DNA from: CAZAQS01 sp964486825
GTDB lineage: Bacteria; Chloroflexota; Anaerolineae; Anaerolineales; UBA4823
Direction of reading: 5' to 3'
Assembly: GCA_964486825.1 (NCBI GenBank)
Contig: CAZAQS010000031.1
Coordinates: 1 to 28,910, forward strand
DNA: 28,910 bases
Positions 15,850-23,468 of the stretch are shown piece by piece (the first letter of the stretch is position 1; each line of letters begins with the position of its first letter). The notes below the pieces were generated by a model. It had not been told where the DNA came from. It made no database searches and saw nothing but the letters and a program-made list of their open reading frames with translations. A program made the translations under genes and the position numbers.

Positions 15850-17010
15850 ATGAGACGTTACGTTGGACTTTTTGCGGTAGCTATGGTTCTAATGACGGCG
15901 GGCCTGGCCTGCCGGGCAGCAACGGGAGTAATTAATCCTTCACCTGCGAATAATATCCCAGCCGCCGAGCATGTGATTCCTGATACCAGCCCACTACCGC
16001 CTGTGATTGCGAATCAAGTAGACATCCAGGACAGGTTGATAGAAGTATATGAATTGGTAAGTCCTGGGGTAGTTTCACTGAGAGTCCTTACCCAGGCAGG
16101 AGATGCCTTGGGTTCTGGTTTTGTGGTTGATGAAGATGGCCATATCGTTACCAACTACCATGTAGTAGAAGGTTTTCAAGATTTTGAAGTGATATTTCCG
16201 ACCGGTTACAGGGCACGGGGTACAGTCATTGGCATCGACCTTGATTCAGATCTGGCTGTGCTAAAAGTAGATGTGCCAACCGAAGAGCTCCACCCACAAA
16301 CTTTTGGGAATTCGGACGAAATTCTGGTGGGTCAGACTGTAATGGCGATTGGGAACCCATTCGGGTTGAGTGGCTCAATGACAGTGGGTATTGTCTCAGC
16401 AACCGGAAGGACCCTGGATTCGATGCGAGAGGCTCCGGGAGGGGCATACTTCACGGCTGGCGATCTTATACAGACGGATACTGCTATCAACCCGGGTAAT
16501 TCGGGAGGGCCCCTCATTAATCTAAAAGGGGAGGTCATTGGCGTTAACCGAGCAATCCGGACAGAGAGTTTCAGTTCGAATGGGCCGGTTAATTCCGGAA
16601 TTGGTTTCGCGATTTCCAGCAATATCGCCAGGCGAGTTGTGCCAAGCTTGATTTCCCAAGGCAATTATAACTATCCCTATTTGGGAATTTCAAGTATGCG
16701 TGAAATTACCCTAATAGAGCAGGAAGTATTGGGTCTGCCCCAAGCCACGGGGGTTTATATCACTGTGGTGACTCCTGGCAGCCCGGCTGATAGAGCGGGG
16801 CTAAGAGAGGGAACGATCCCTACTGGGATCGAAGGATTAAATTCAGGGGGAGATTTAATTACATTGATTGATGGAGTCCGTGTACGCACTTTTGGTGAGA
16901 TGCTCACTTACCTGCTCATATATAAAGAACCTGGTGAAAGCGTGAGTCTCACCGTTTTAAGAGAGGGTGAGGAAATGGAGGTGCAACTGACCTTAGACAA
17001 GCGGCCCTGA
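15850..17010 (+). CDS. HtrA/DegP-type serine protease, probable lipoprotein
   Basis: 386 residues. A basic start and hydrophobic stretch end in AGLAC with Cys21, an acceptable though not ideal lipobox, so the enzyme is probably tethered outside the membrane. The trypsin-like domain covers about 60-270 with the triad His104 (TNYHVVEG), Asp134 (DSDLAVLKVD) and Ser218 (NPGNSGGPL). A single PDZ domain follows (about 275-380, GVYITVVTPGSPADRAGLREG). One PDZ domain is the DegS/HtrA-like arrangement. Likely role: degradation of misfolded exported proteins. TATAAC at 15839-15844 lies only 5 bases before the ATG, with a poor TTGGGG -35 18 bp upstream. A GGGAG about 12 bases upstream could instead act as ribosome-binding site. 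Confidence 0.93.
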   Translation: MRRYVGLFAVAMVLMTAGLACRAATGVINPSPANNIPAAEHVIPDTSPLPPVIANQVDIQDRLIEVYELVSPGVVSLRVLTQAGDALGSGFVVDEDGHIVTNYHVVEGFQDFEVIFPTGYRARGTVIGIDLDSDLAVLKVDVPTEELHPQTFGNSDEILVGQTVMAIGNPFGLSGSMTVGIVSATGRTLDSMREAPGGAYFTAGDLIQTDTAINPGNSGGPLINLKGEVIGVNRAIRTESFSSNGPVNSGIGFAISSNIARRVVPSLISQGNYNYPYLGISSMREITLIEQEVLGLPQATGVYITVVTPGSPADRAGLREGTIPTGIEGLNSGGDLITLIDGVRVRTFGEMLTYLLIYKEPGESVSLTVLREGEEMEVQLTLDKRP

Positions 17011-17114
17011 GTAAGCATGGCATATACATGGCTATCGACTTAGTGCTAATCGACTCAAGTTATCTCGCTTCACCATAGGATTATGGCGGAAGTTAGATTA
17101 CGAAGGAGCTGAAG

Positions 17115-18215
17115 ATGTTCACAGAAACCGATTTACAAGATTTGCTTAAGTTTCAGTCGTCCCATCCCGTACTCAGCGTATACTTGAACACCGATACCAC
17201 TGAAGGGACTGCAGACTACTACCGGCGCAACCTGCGAAGCTTGCTAAAGGATATAGATCTGCAGGACGATGTGTTTACTGTGGAACGCTTCTTTGATCAC
17301 GAATATGACTGGTCAGGGCGAAGCGTAGCAATTTTCTCTTGCGCAGCGGAAGGGTATTTGAAAGCCTTCCCACTGGCTGTCCCGTTACGCAGCCGTGTCA
17401 GGGTGAGTAATCAGCCGCATGTGAAGCCCTTGGCCGATATCTTGGATGCGTTTGGTGGTTATGGGGTTGCTTTAGTGGATAAACAAGGTGCAAGACTGTT
17501 CTATTTCCATCTCGGAGAGCTTATCGAACAGGAAGGGACGGTAGGTGAAACTGTGCGACGAACCAAGCGAGGTGGTTCTTCCCAATTTCCGGGCAGGCGA
17601 GGAGGCACCGCTGGTCAGACGAATTACGCTGAAGAAGTTGCGGACAGGAATATGCGAGATGCGGCAGAATTTGCGGCTCGTTTTTTCTCAGACAAGAACG
17701 TAAGGCGTGTGCTGATCGGTGGTACGGAGGACAATATCGCCTCTTTCCGCAGCTTGTTACCGAAAGCCTGGCAAAGCTTGATCGTTGGACAATTCCCGAT
17801 GGCAATGACAGCCAGTAAGGATGAAGTCCAGAGCAGGGCAATGGAGGTGGGGCTGCAGGCGGAGAAACGCCGTGAAGCACACCTGGTCAAGACTGTCGTG
17901 AACGGTGCAGCCAAAGGGCGAGGCGGGGTAACCAGCCTGGCTGGAACTTTGTCTGCACTTCACGATGGTAGGGTACATACCCTCCTGATCCAGGAAGGCT
18001 TCCGTGCGCCTGGCTACAGCTGTCGTGGTTGTGGATATCTAACGGCTAATGAAATCGATACCTGCCCATTCTGTGGAAAAACGATGGAAAATATTCCGGA
18101 TGCGGTTGAACTTGCCGTCCATAAGGTCATGCAGTTGGGAGGAGATGTAGAAGTTTTGCACGATGAGAAGGTGACCGAAGAAATTGGTAATATTGGTGCA
18201 CTGCTGCGCTACTAA
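17115..18215 (+). CDS. Bacterial eRF1/Vms1-like protein (baeRF family) with a C-terminal zinc ribbon
   Basis: 366 residues with a good AAGGAG ribosome-binding site. The N-terminal part (HPVLSVYLNTD, then YGVALVDKQGARLFYFHLGE) matches the bacterial archaeo-eukaryotic release-factor family, whose members share the eRF1 middle and C-terminal domains. The central loop after VRRTKRGGSSQ, rich in Gly and Arg (about 145-175), sits where eRF1 has its GGQ loop, and is followed by the helix AEEVADRNMRDAAEFAARFF and the strand RRVLIGGTEDNI. A C-terminal zinc ribbon uses Cys303, Cys306, Cys317 and Cys320. Family knowledge suggests peptidyl-tRNA hydrolysis or ribosome rescue, but the exact role in bacteria is not settled. 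It has no close operon partner. Confidence 0.78.
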   Translation: MFTETDLQDLLKFQSSHPVLSVYLNTDTTEGTADYYRRNLRSLLKDIDLQDDVFTVERFFDHEYDWSGRSVAIFSCAAEGYLKAFPLAVPLRSRVRVSNQPHVKPLADILDAFGGYGVALVDKQGARLFYFHLGELIEQEGTVGETVRRTKRGGSSQFPGRRGGTAGQTNYAEEVADRNMRDAAEFAARFFSDKNVRRVLIGGTEDNIASFRSLLPKAWQSLIVGQFPMAMTASKDEVQSRAMEVGLQAEKRREAHLVKTVVNGAAKGRGGVTSLAGTLSALHDGRVHTLLIQEGFRAPGYSCRGCGYLTANEIDTCPFCGKTMENIPDAVELAVHKVMQLGGDVEVLHDEKVTEEIGNIGALLRY

Positions 18216-18256
18216 CCTTTTCTGCGAGTTAACCATTGTCTCAAAATATATAATAG

Positions 18257-18285
18257 AGCCCCGCTGCAAGGTGAGCAGCGGGGCT
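18257..18285. terminator. Bidirectional terminator between convergent genes
   Basis: Perfect 11-bp stem AGCCCCGCTGC / GCAGCGGGGCT with a 7-base loop, placed between the baeRF gene (ends 18215) and the methyltransferase gene (ends 18308, minus). On the minus strand the stem is followed by CTATTATATATTTT, a reasonable U-rich tail. On the plus strand no U tract follows. Confidence 0.75.
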
Positions 18286-18307
18286 TGAACATACAGTTGC
18301 ATTCAAT

Positions 18308-19096
18308 TTATATTTCCAAAGGTAGGACAGCCCTAATGATGAGGTTGGGAGATTGATTCGCATATGGAGAGCGATCGAAATCCCCGTATACCTTATCGAT
18401 TTTCATACCTGTGGCCTGGATTTCTTCAATATAGATGTGTATGGGGACGATCCAATGACTGACCTGGATGGTATGACGATCCACTTTCCCATTGGGGAGC
18501 AGGTGATCGTAATGCCATCGAAGGATAAATTTACCAGAGGTCTTTTCCCAGGCGCTCGAGACTTGAACCGGTTCTCCATCCATTGGATGATTGAATATTT
18601 CTTCTACCTCGCTTTCTCCACGGGCGGGCAACATGGTGAGGAGGGCGGGATTAGGGATACTGAAAGAAAAACATCCCCCCTTTTCGAGATGCCTGGCCAC
18701 ATTTTCAATCGTTTTCTTGCGGGCGCTATCCATAAGCGTGCTCAAAGTATTACATGGCATTAATATGAGGGGGAAACGAATTGCCAGGTGGAAGGAAGAC
18801 ATATCGGCTTGAAACAACAACGGTAGAAGCTCTACCTCCAGCGGAAGGTTTTTTTGAAGGTAGGAGAGCATACTGGATGAATTATCTAATCCAAAGGTCT
18901 GGTAGCCATCTAAAGTAAGATGCACCAAAACCCTGCCTGTCCCACACCCTAATTCCAGGATGGGATCACCATGTGCCTGTGCAAGACCTGACCAATAGGG
19001 GAGGTCTTCAAGGTTACGGTTATGATGGCGATGGTATAGGGCCGGAAAATGATCCATAGCGGCAGGGTCATCTGGCTGATCAAAATAGTTTGTCAT
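18308..19096 (-). CDS. Class I SAM-dependent methyltransferase
   Basis: 262 residues. Motif I ILELGCGTGR (residues 46-55) binds S-adenosylmethionine, motif II acidic residue is in FGLDNSSSML, and MPCNTLSTL is the motif-IV-like strand. The C-terminal half, with a beta sheet typical of small-molecule methyltransferases (FILRWHYDHLLPNGKVDR), gives no substrate clue. Upstream on its strand lies the tRNA-Pro promoter region, and a TATAAT at 19119-19124 overlaps the tRNA -10 box, suggesting divergent transcription with a very short leader. Terminated by the hairpin at 18257-18285. Confidence 0.85.
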   Translation of the reverse strand: MTNYFDQPDDPAAMDHFPALYHRHHNRNLEDLPYWSGLAQAHGDPILELGCGTGRVLVHLTLDGYQTFGLDNSSSMLSYLQKNLPLEVELLPLLFQADMSSFHLAIRFPLILMPCNTLSTLMDSARKKTIENVARHLEKGGCFSFSIPNPALLTMLPARGESEVEEIFNHPMDGEPVQVSSAWEKTSGKFILRWHYDHLLPNGKVDRHTIQVSHWIVPIHIYIEEIQATGMKIDKVYGDFDRSPYANQSPNLIIRAVLPLEI

Positions 19097-19097
19097 C

Positions 19098-19126
19098 TTG
19101 ACTCTTGTTTACCTGTCCATTATACT
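19098..19126 (+). promoter_or_regulatory. Promoter of tRNA-Pro
   Basis: TTGACT (19098-19103), a 17-bp spacer and TATACT (19121-19126). The predicted start is within a few bases of the mature 5' end at 19136. The -10 overlaps a TATAAT on the opposite strand (19119-19124) that suits the methyltransferase gene. Confidence 0.7.
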
Positions 19127-19135
19127 CATACCGCT

Positions 19136-19209
19136 CGGGGCGTAGCGCAGTCCGGTAGCGCACCGCGTTTGGGACGCGGGGGTCGGCGGTTCGAGTCCGC
19201 CCGCCCCGA
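19136..19209 (+). tRNA. tRNA-Pro (anticodon UGG)
   Basis: A 74-base cloverleaf. Acceptor stem CGGGGCG (19136-19142) pairs with CGCCCCG (19202-19208). D stem GCGC/GCGC, anticodon stem CCGCG/CGCGG with loop TTTGGGA and anticodon TGG at 19170-19172, T stem GGCGG/CCGCC with loop TTCGAGT. Discriminator A at 19209. The C1-G72 pair fits tRNA-Pro. CCA is not encoded. Confidence 0.97.
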
Positions 19210-19213
19210 CAGA

Positions 19214-19238
19214 TAAAATGGCCTTAAGGGCCATTTTA
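19214..19238 (+). terminator. Hairpin after tRNA-Pro
   Basis: Perfect 10-bp stem TAAAATGGCC / GGCCATTTTA with a 5-base loop, 4 bases after the tRNA. The tail (TTTTAGATTT) is T-rich, so it is a likely tRNA terminator. Confidence 0.65.
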
Positions 19239-19317
19239 GATTTAAGCTGGAAATATATCTCGTTCTCTTCGTGCAAGTCTTCGCATTACTCCCGGTTGCC
19301 AGGTTTTATATAAATAA

Positions 19318-19345
19318 AAGCACCCAGGTCATACCTGGGGTGCTT
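19318..19345 (-). terminator. Rho-independent terminator of the S1-domain gene
   Basis: On the minus strand the arms AAGCACCCCAGGT and ACCTGGGTGCTT pair with one bulged C and a 3-base loop, followed by TTATTTATATAAAA. It lies about 30 bases past the stop at 19375. Confidence 0.75.
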
Positions 19346-19374
19346 CAAAAGTCAAACAAGATACAACTAACCAA

Positions 19375-20139
19375 TTATTGTTTGGAGGGGGTATTAACTT
19401 TCTGTTTCAGCGTTCGAGATAGTATTTTTTCTAACTCGTCTTGACCCGCGGCCTTGCGTTTTTCTTTAGTTTCGGCTACTTTCTCGGTAGTCTTTACTCG
19501 TTCCATGGCTTCTCTTAATGCCATCTCCATAGCCGTCGGGACGGGTTCATCTTTTTCTTTCTCGGGTTCGGCGGCTTCCTTAGATTTTTCCTGGATCACT
19601 TTTACTTCTTTGACAGGTTTTTCTTCCAAAGCTTTCATACTTAGCTTAATTTGCTTTTTCTGCCGGTTCACACCCAGAACCATGACATCAACTTCGTCGC
19701 CTTCTTTTACCACATCACTCGGGCTGTGGATATAATCATGGGTCAGTTCACTTACATGCACCAGGCCTGGACGCTCTGCTCCAATTTCGACAAAAACACC
19801 GAATTTCTCCATGCGGGTGACTTTACCCTTAAGTACCATATCTTTTTTAATCTCACGCCACTCCAGGTCTAAAGGCTTGATCATGGTCAGCTCGAGGCGT
19901 CCTTTTTGAGGTTGAACGCGCCGGACCCATACATCAACTTCCTGGCCTACCTGAACCACATCTTCGACCCGGTTGACAGATTCTTTTGTAAGCTGTGAGA
20001 TATGGACTACACCGGGGGTATCCAGGCCAATATCAACAATCGCACCGGCCAGTGTCGTTTTGACTACTTTACCGGTGTAATGCATCTTTCGTTGGATTTC
20101 TTCTAAATTACTTGGGGTCGCCATTTCGTTCGTTTCCAT
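19375..20139 (-). CDS. S1 RNA-binding domain protein, two S1 repeats
   Basis: 254 residues with this start. Two S1 (OB-fold) domains at about 20-88 (YTGKVVKTTLAGAIVDIG) and 101-170 (VLKGKVTRMEKFGVFVEIG), then a highly charged Lys/Glu tail (172-254). Shorter than E. coli ribosomal S1 (six repeats); two-repeat proteins of this kind may help mRNA binding at the ribosome or RNA turnover, but this is not certain. The open frame extends 23 codons upstream to 20208, but that codon lies in the -35 box of a consensus promoter whose start is near 20173, so 20208 cannot be used. ATG at 20139 has GGAGAG about 9 bases upstream; ATG at 20154 is the alternative. Confidence 0.87.
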   Translation of the reverse strand: METNEMATPSNLEEIQRKMHYTGKVVKTTLAGAIVDIGLDTPGVVHISQLTKESVNRVEDVVQVGQEVDVWVRRVQPQKGRLELTMIKPLDLEWREIKKDMVLKGKVTRMEKFGVFVEIGAERPGLVHVSELTHDYIHSPSDVVKEGDEVDVMVLGVNRQKKQIKLSMKALEEKPVKEVKVIQEKSKEAAEPEKEKDEPVPTAMEMALREAMERVKTTEKVAETKEKRKAAGQDELEKILSRTLKQKVNTPSKQ

Positions 20140-20179
20140 AGCGCCACTCTCCATTCTTCCAGTTTTCACGCGACCGGGA

Positions 20180-20208
20180 ATTATACCGTGGGATGAGGAA
20201 AAAGTCAA
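20180..20208 (-). promoter_or_regulatory. Promoter of the S1-domain gene
   Basis: On the minus strand TTGACT (20203-20208), a 17-bp spacer and a perfect TATAAT (20180-20185). The predicted start near 20173 gives a leader of about 34 bases and fixes the gene start downstream. Confidence 0.8.
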
Positions 20209-20409
20209 AGAACCCCAGGTTTTTTTTAAGCCCCCTAGATGAATGCGGTCTATTGCGTGTCGCTAGCTTTAATCTAAGCGATGACCGGTCCAGGCTGCTA
20301 CCGCCTTTTGGAAGGAATCTGTATAAACAGGAAGCGGGAGAAGAGAACTCGGATGCCTAAGTATAACACGAGAGATCGGGAGTCGAATTTGGAGTTGGCG
20401 TTGTGGGTA
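20209..20409. other. Intergenic gap, no feature recognised
   Basis: About 200 bases between the S1 gene promoter and the ygfZ stop. I see no open frame, tRNA or strong hairpin. An A/T tract (TTTTTTTTAAG near 20220-20229) and a TATAAC-like element near 20362 are the only things visible. Confidence 0.4.
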
Positions 20410-21387
20410 TTATCCAAGAAAGGGTAGAGATTTGAGTCTGGCATTCACCGTTAACTCCCCATCTTTGACGGTTAATTCTTGCCTGTCTTGGTGATAAGGA
20501 CGCCTTACCATAGCCAGAGCAATCGGACCGAAGCGAGGCGAAAATACGAAGGATGTCAGCTTACCGGCAGGTTTTCCTTCAGCTTCCAATTGAGATCCGG
20601 CTGTTACACTCTTATCCAAGAACAGCCCTACCAACTTTCGGGTAACCTTATCATAATTCATTTGCCTAGCAATAACCTCTTGACCTGTATAACAGCCTTT
20701 GTTGTTAGATATGGCAGATTGGAGATTAACTTCGAGGGGAGTATGCTCTTCAGTAAGCTCTCGTTCTACCCCAGGGATCCCCGCTTCTACCCGCATCACC
20801 TCATATCCCTCTTGGCTCAAGGGCTCGACGCCATGCCCAGTTAACCAGCTCTGGAACTGTTCACCTTGATCTCGTGCTACTATGACTTGAAATCCTATAC
20901 CAAGGCGATGATTTTGGCGGAAGACCTTTAATTTGCTTCCGTTAAACTCAGCAGAAACAACCCGGTCGTCATCCGGAAGGATTGGGATGCCAATCTGTCC
21001 TAGCAGATGCCCGAGACCCTGCCCTGCCAGGTCGAAATGGGCGTAATCATTGCTCGCGTCCCTAACATCCACCTTATCCATGAAGAAGATACGGCTCTTG
21101 AAGTAGGCAGTAACAACCGTAGAGCGTCCTGGCAGCGAGATGGCGTGAATTTGTGCTTCGCCTCGATGTTCCTCTTCGATCAAAAGCAGTACATCCAAAA
21201 TTCGACCAGTTGGCGAAGTGAGGACGGTTGTGAGGATCCTTTCTTGGTTTACTTGGCTGGCGTCGTTGGTTGTTTGCCTCTGCAAGAAGTCGATCCGATC
21301 GTTGCCGGTGAAAATGATCACGCCTCTATGCGGTTGTTCCATATAAACTGGACCTGATAATTGTGTATTTCTGAAATCGCTTTCCAT
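20410..21387 (-). CDS. ygfZ: YgfZ/GcvT-like folate-binding protein, iron-sulfur maturation
   Basis: 325 residues. A GcvT (aminomethyltransferase)-like fold with the YgfZ signature NNKGCYTGQEV, containing the conserved Cys232, followed by IARQMNYDKVTRKLVGL. In bacteria YgfZ helps build or repair certain Fe-S enzymes in a folate-dependent way. The N-terminal FTGNDRIDFLQRQTTND segment is also typical. It lies downstream of ftsH on the same strand but a strong ftsH terminator separates them, so it likely has its own promoter, which I could not identify clearly. Confidence 0.88.
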   Translation of the reverse strand: MESDFRNTQLSGPVYMEQPHRGVIIFTGNDRIDFLQRQTTNDASQVNQERILTTVLTSPTGRILDVLLLIEEEHRGEAQIHAISLPGRSTVVTAYFKSRIFFMDKVDVRDASNDYAHFDLAGQGLGHLLGQIGIPILPDDDRVVSAEFNGSKLKVFRQNHRLGIGFQVIVARDQGEQFQSWLTGHGVEPLSQEGYEVMRVEAGIPGVERELTEEHTPLEVNLQSAISNNKGCYTGQEVIARQMNYDKVTRKLVGLFLDKSVTAGSQLEAEGKPAGKLTSFVFSPRFGPIALAMVRRPYHQDRQELTVKDGELTVNARLKSLPFLG

Positions 21388-21409
21388 CTTATCTTGCCCT
21401 TGTTGATAA

Positions 21410-21439
21410 AATAGGCGGGCATTCGAATGCCCGCCTATT
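21410..21439 (-). terminator. Rho-independent terminator of ftsH
   Basis: A 30-bp perfect palindrome with half AATAGGCGGGCATTC, forming a 13-bp stem and a 4-base loop. On the minus strand it is followed by TTTTATC. It lies 20 bases past the ftsH stop. Confidence 0.85.
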
Positions 21440-21459
21440 ACCGGCTATTATTGTAAACT

Positions 21460-23325
21460 TTAGTCGATCGCCATAGGAAGTGGCGTACCGCTCTTTTTGG
21501 TGATCGGGGGCGGGAAGATGCTTTCGAATTCTTCCCGAGACATCGTTTCTACTTCAAGGAGCCGCTCGGCGACTGCATCAAGCTTATCACGGTACTCGGT
21601 CAGGATCGTCTTTGCTCGCTCGTAGGATTCACTCACGATGGTACGGACTTCTTTATCGATCAGCTCGGCGACTGCCTCTGAATAATCGCGTTGTTCGGAG
21701 ATCTCACGACCTAAGAAGATCAATTCCTCTTTCTGGCCGTAAACCATTGGACCAAGCTGGGCGCTCATACCGAGCCGCGTTACCATAGACCTGGCCATCT
21801 TCGTTACTCGCTCCAGGTCATTGGATGCGCCCGAAGTGATATCGGTAAAGACAAGCTCTTCTGCAGCCCGTCCCCCCAGCGTAAACGCCAGATCATCCAG
21901 GAATTTCGCACGGCTCATCAGCGTGCGGTCTTCTTGAGGCAGCGCCATTGTGTAGCCACCTGCCATACCGCGGGCCACAATGGTAATCTTGTGGACTGGG
22001 TCGGTATTCGGGAGCACGTGGGCAACAACTGCGTGACCTGCCTCGTGATATGCTACCACACGCTTTTCTTCTTCACTGATCAGACGGCTCCGTCGCTCTG
22101 GTCCGGCGATGACCCTCTCGATGGCTTCTTCCAACTCAGAGTGGCCGATAATCTTCTTGTTCCTTCTGGCTGCCAGAATAGCAGCTTCATTCACCAGGTT
22201 TTCCAGGTCAGCACCGACAAAACCGGGAGTCGATTTTGCAAGGGTGGACAGGTTGACGTCCGGGGACAAGGGTTTGCCTTTGACATGGACTTTGAGGATA
22301 GCTTCCCGCCCGCGCATATCTGGGCGGTCAAGAACCACCCGCCGGTCGAAACGACCGGGACGGAGCAAGGCCGGATCGAGGATGTCGGGGCGGTTTGTAG
22401 CGGCTACGATGATAACGCTCGTGTCTGTATCAAAGCCGTCCATCTCAACGAGCATTTGGTTGAGGGTTTGTTCACGCTCATCATGGCTTCCACCGAGTCC
22501 GGCGCCACGCTGGCGGCCGACTGCATCAATTTCGTCTACGAAAACAATGCAGGGTGAATGCCGTTTAGCCTGGTCAAACAGATCGCGTACGCGGCTTGCG
22601 CCTACACCGACGAACATCTCGACGAATTCGGAACCTGAAATGGAGAAGAAGGGTACCCCGGCTTCTCCAGAAACCGCTTTAGCCATGAGTGTTTTACCGG
22701 TGCCAGGTGGCCCTACCAGGAGGACGCCTTTAGGGATGCGAGCTCCCAGGGAGATGAATTTCTCGGGCTCGCGCAAGAACTCAACTACCTCACGCAGCTC
22801 TTCTTTGGCCTCTTCAACACCCGCGACATCTTCGAAAGTCACGGTAGGTTGATCGCCAGTAAACATGCGCGCTCGGGATTTACCAAATGACATGGCAGCA
22901 TTATTGCTGCCTTGGGCCTGGCGGAAAACGAACCAGAAGACACCTGCCAGTATCAAGAACGGCAGGATATAGCCTAAGGCAGTCGCTATGCCAAGCCAGG
23001 CGCTAGGGGGACGGATCTCGATTTTCACATTATCTGGATGGAGTTGCTCGGTAGTAACCCCCAGTGAAATCAACTGTTCTACCAGGGTAGCGGTTGATTC
23101 TTTATGAGAGGTTCGTTCTGTACCATTCGTATAGATAACGGTTAGGCGGTTATCGTCCTCCCGGATACGGGTGATATTACCAGCTCTAATATCAGCAGCT
23201 ACTTCGCTGATGGTTAACGCTTCTTGTATGGATGCTTGTTGTTGGAAGTTGTACACTACCATTGCGATAATGGCAACAAACAACAATAAGTAAATAATGG
23301 AATATCTGTTACGTGGCGGATTCAC
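21460..23325 (-). CDS. ftsH: ATP-dependent zinc metalloprotease FtsH
   Basis: Membrane-bound AAA+ protease degrading damaged membrane and regulatory proteins. 621 residues. TM helix near 9-25, an extracytoplasmic segment, second TM near 115-135. In numbering that adds the four upstream codons: Walker A GPPGTGKT 209-216, Walker B VDEID 267-271, the second region of homology ATNRPDILDPALLRPGRFD, zinc motif HEAGH 431-435 and third ligand Asp507. The open frame can be read from a TTG at 23337, but that TTGGAGG is the ribosome-binding site. The GTG at 23325, five bases after GGAGG, is the true start (MNPPRNRYS). Possible extended -10 promoter at 23369-23377. Confidence 0.96.
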   Translation of the reverse strand: MNPPRNRYSIIYLLLFVAIIAMVVYNFQQQASIQEALTISEVAADIRAGNITRIREDDNRLTVIYTNGTERTSHKESTATLVEQLISLGVTTEQLHPDNVKIEIRPPSAWLGIATALGYILPFLILAGVFWFVFRQAQGSNNAAMSFGKSRARMFTGDQPTVTFEDVAGVEEAKEELREVVEFLREPEKFISLGARIPKGVLLVGPPGTGKTLMAKAVSGEAGVPFFSISGSEFVEMFVGVGASRVRDLFDQAKRHSPCIVFVDEIDAVGRQRGAGLGGSHDEREQTLNQMLVEMDGFDTDTSVIIVAATNRPDILDPALLRPGRFDRRVVLDRPDMRGREAILKVHVKGKPLSPDVNLSTLAKSTPGFVGADLENLVNEAAILAARRNKKIIGHSELEEAIERVIAGPERRSRLISEEEKRVVAYHEAGHAVVAHVLPNTDPVHKITIVARGMAGGYTMALPQEDRTLMSRAKFLDDLAFTLGGRAAEELVFTDITSGASNDLERVTKMARSMVTRLGMSAQLGPMVYGQKEELIFLGREISEQRDYSEAVAELIDKEVRTIVSESYERAKTILTEYRDKLDAVAERLLEVETMSREEFESIFPPPITKKSGTPLPMAID

Positions 23326-23368
23326 TGATACCTCCAAATTAGATAGCAGAACTCTAATCTGCAGGGGA

Positions 23369-23377
23369 ATTATACCA
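23369..23377 (-). promoter_or_regulatory. Extended -10 promoter of ftsH
   Basis: On the minus strand TGGTATAAT (perfect TATAAT at 23369-23374 with a TGn extension). No good -35 is seen. Leader about 38 bases to the GTG. A weak inverted repeat GCTATTAG/CTAATAGC at 23398-23431 lies just upstream, after fabH. Confidence 0.5.
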
Positions 23378-23468
23378 ACCTATTACCCAACCTGGTAGCT
23401 ATTAGACTTTAAAATTAGTATTTCTAATAGCATTCTTACAATTGGTTCACTTTTTCTGGTTTGCCCCC

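Noticed and set aside
20208..20208. Upstream ATG as start of the S1-domain gene
   Set aside because: It lies in the -35 box of the promoter whose start site is about 35 bases downstream, so it would not be transcribed.
21934..22852. Long open frames on the plus strand opposite ftsH
   Set aside because: They are antisense to strongly conserved FtsH coding sequence, low in complexity (Ser/Arg/Thr-rich) and match no recognisable family.
23337..23337. TTG codon as ftsH start
   Set aside because: The TTGGAGG around it is the ribosome-binding site for the GTG at 23325.
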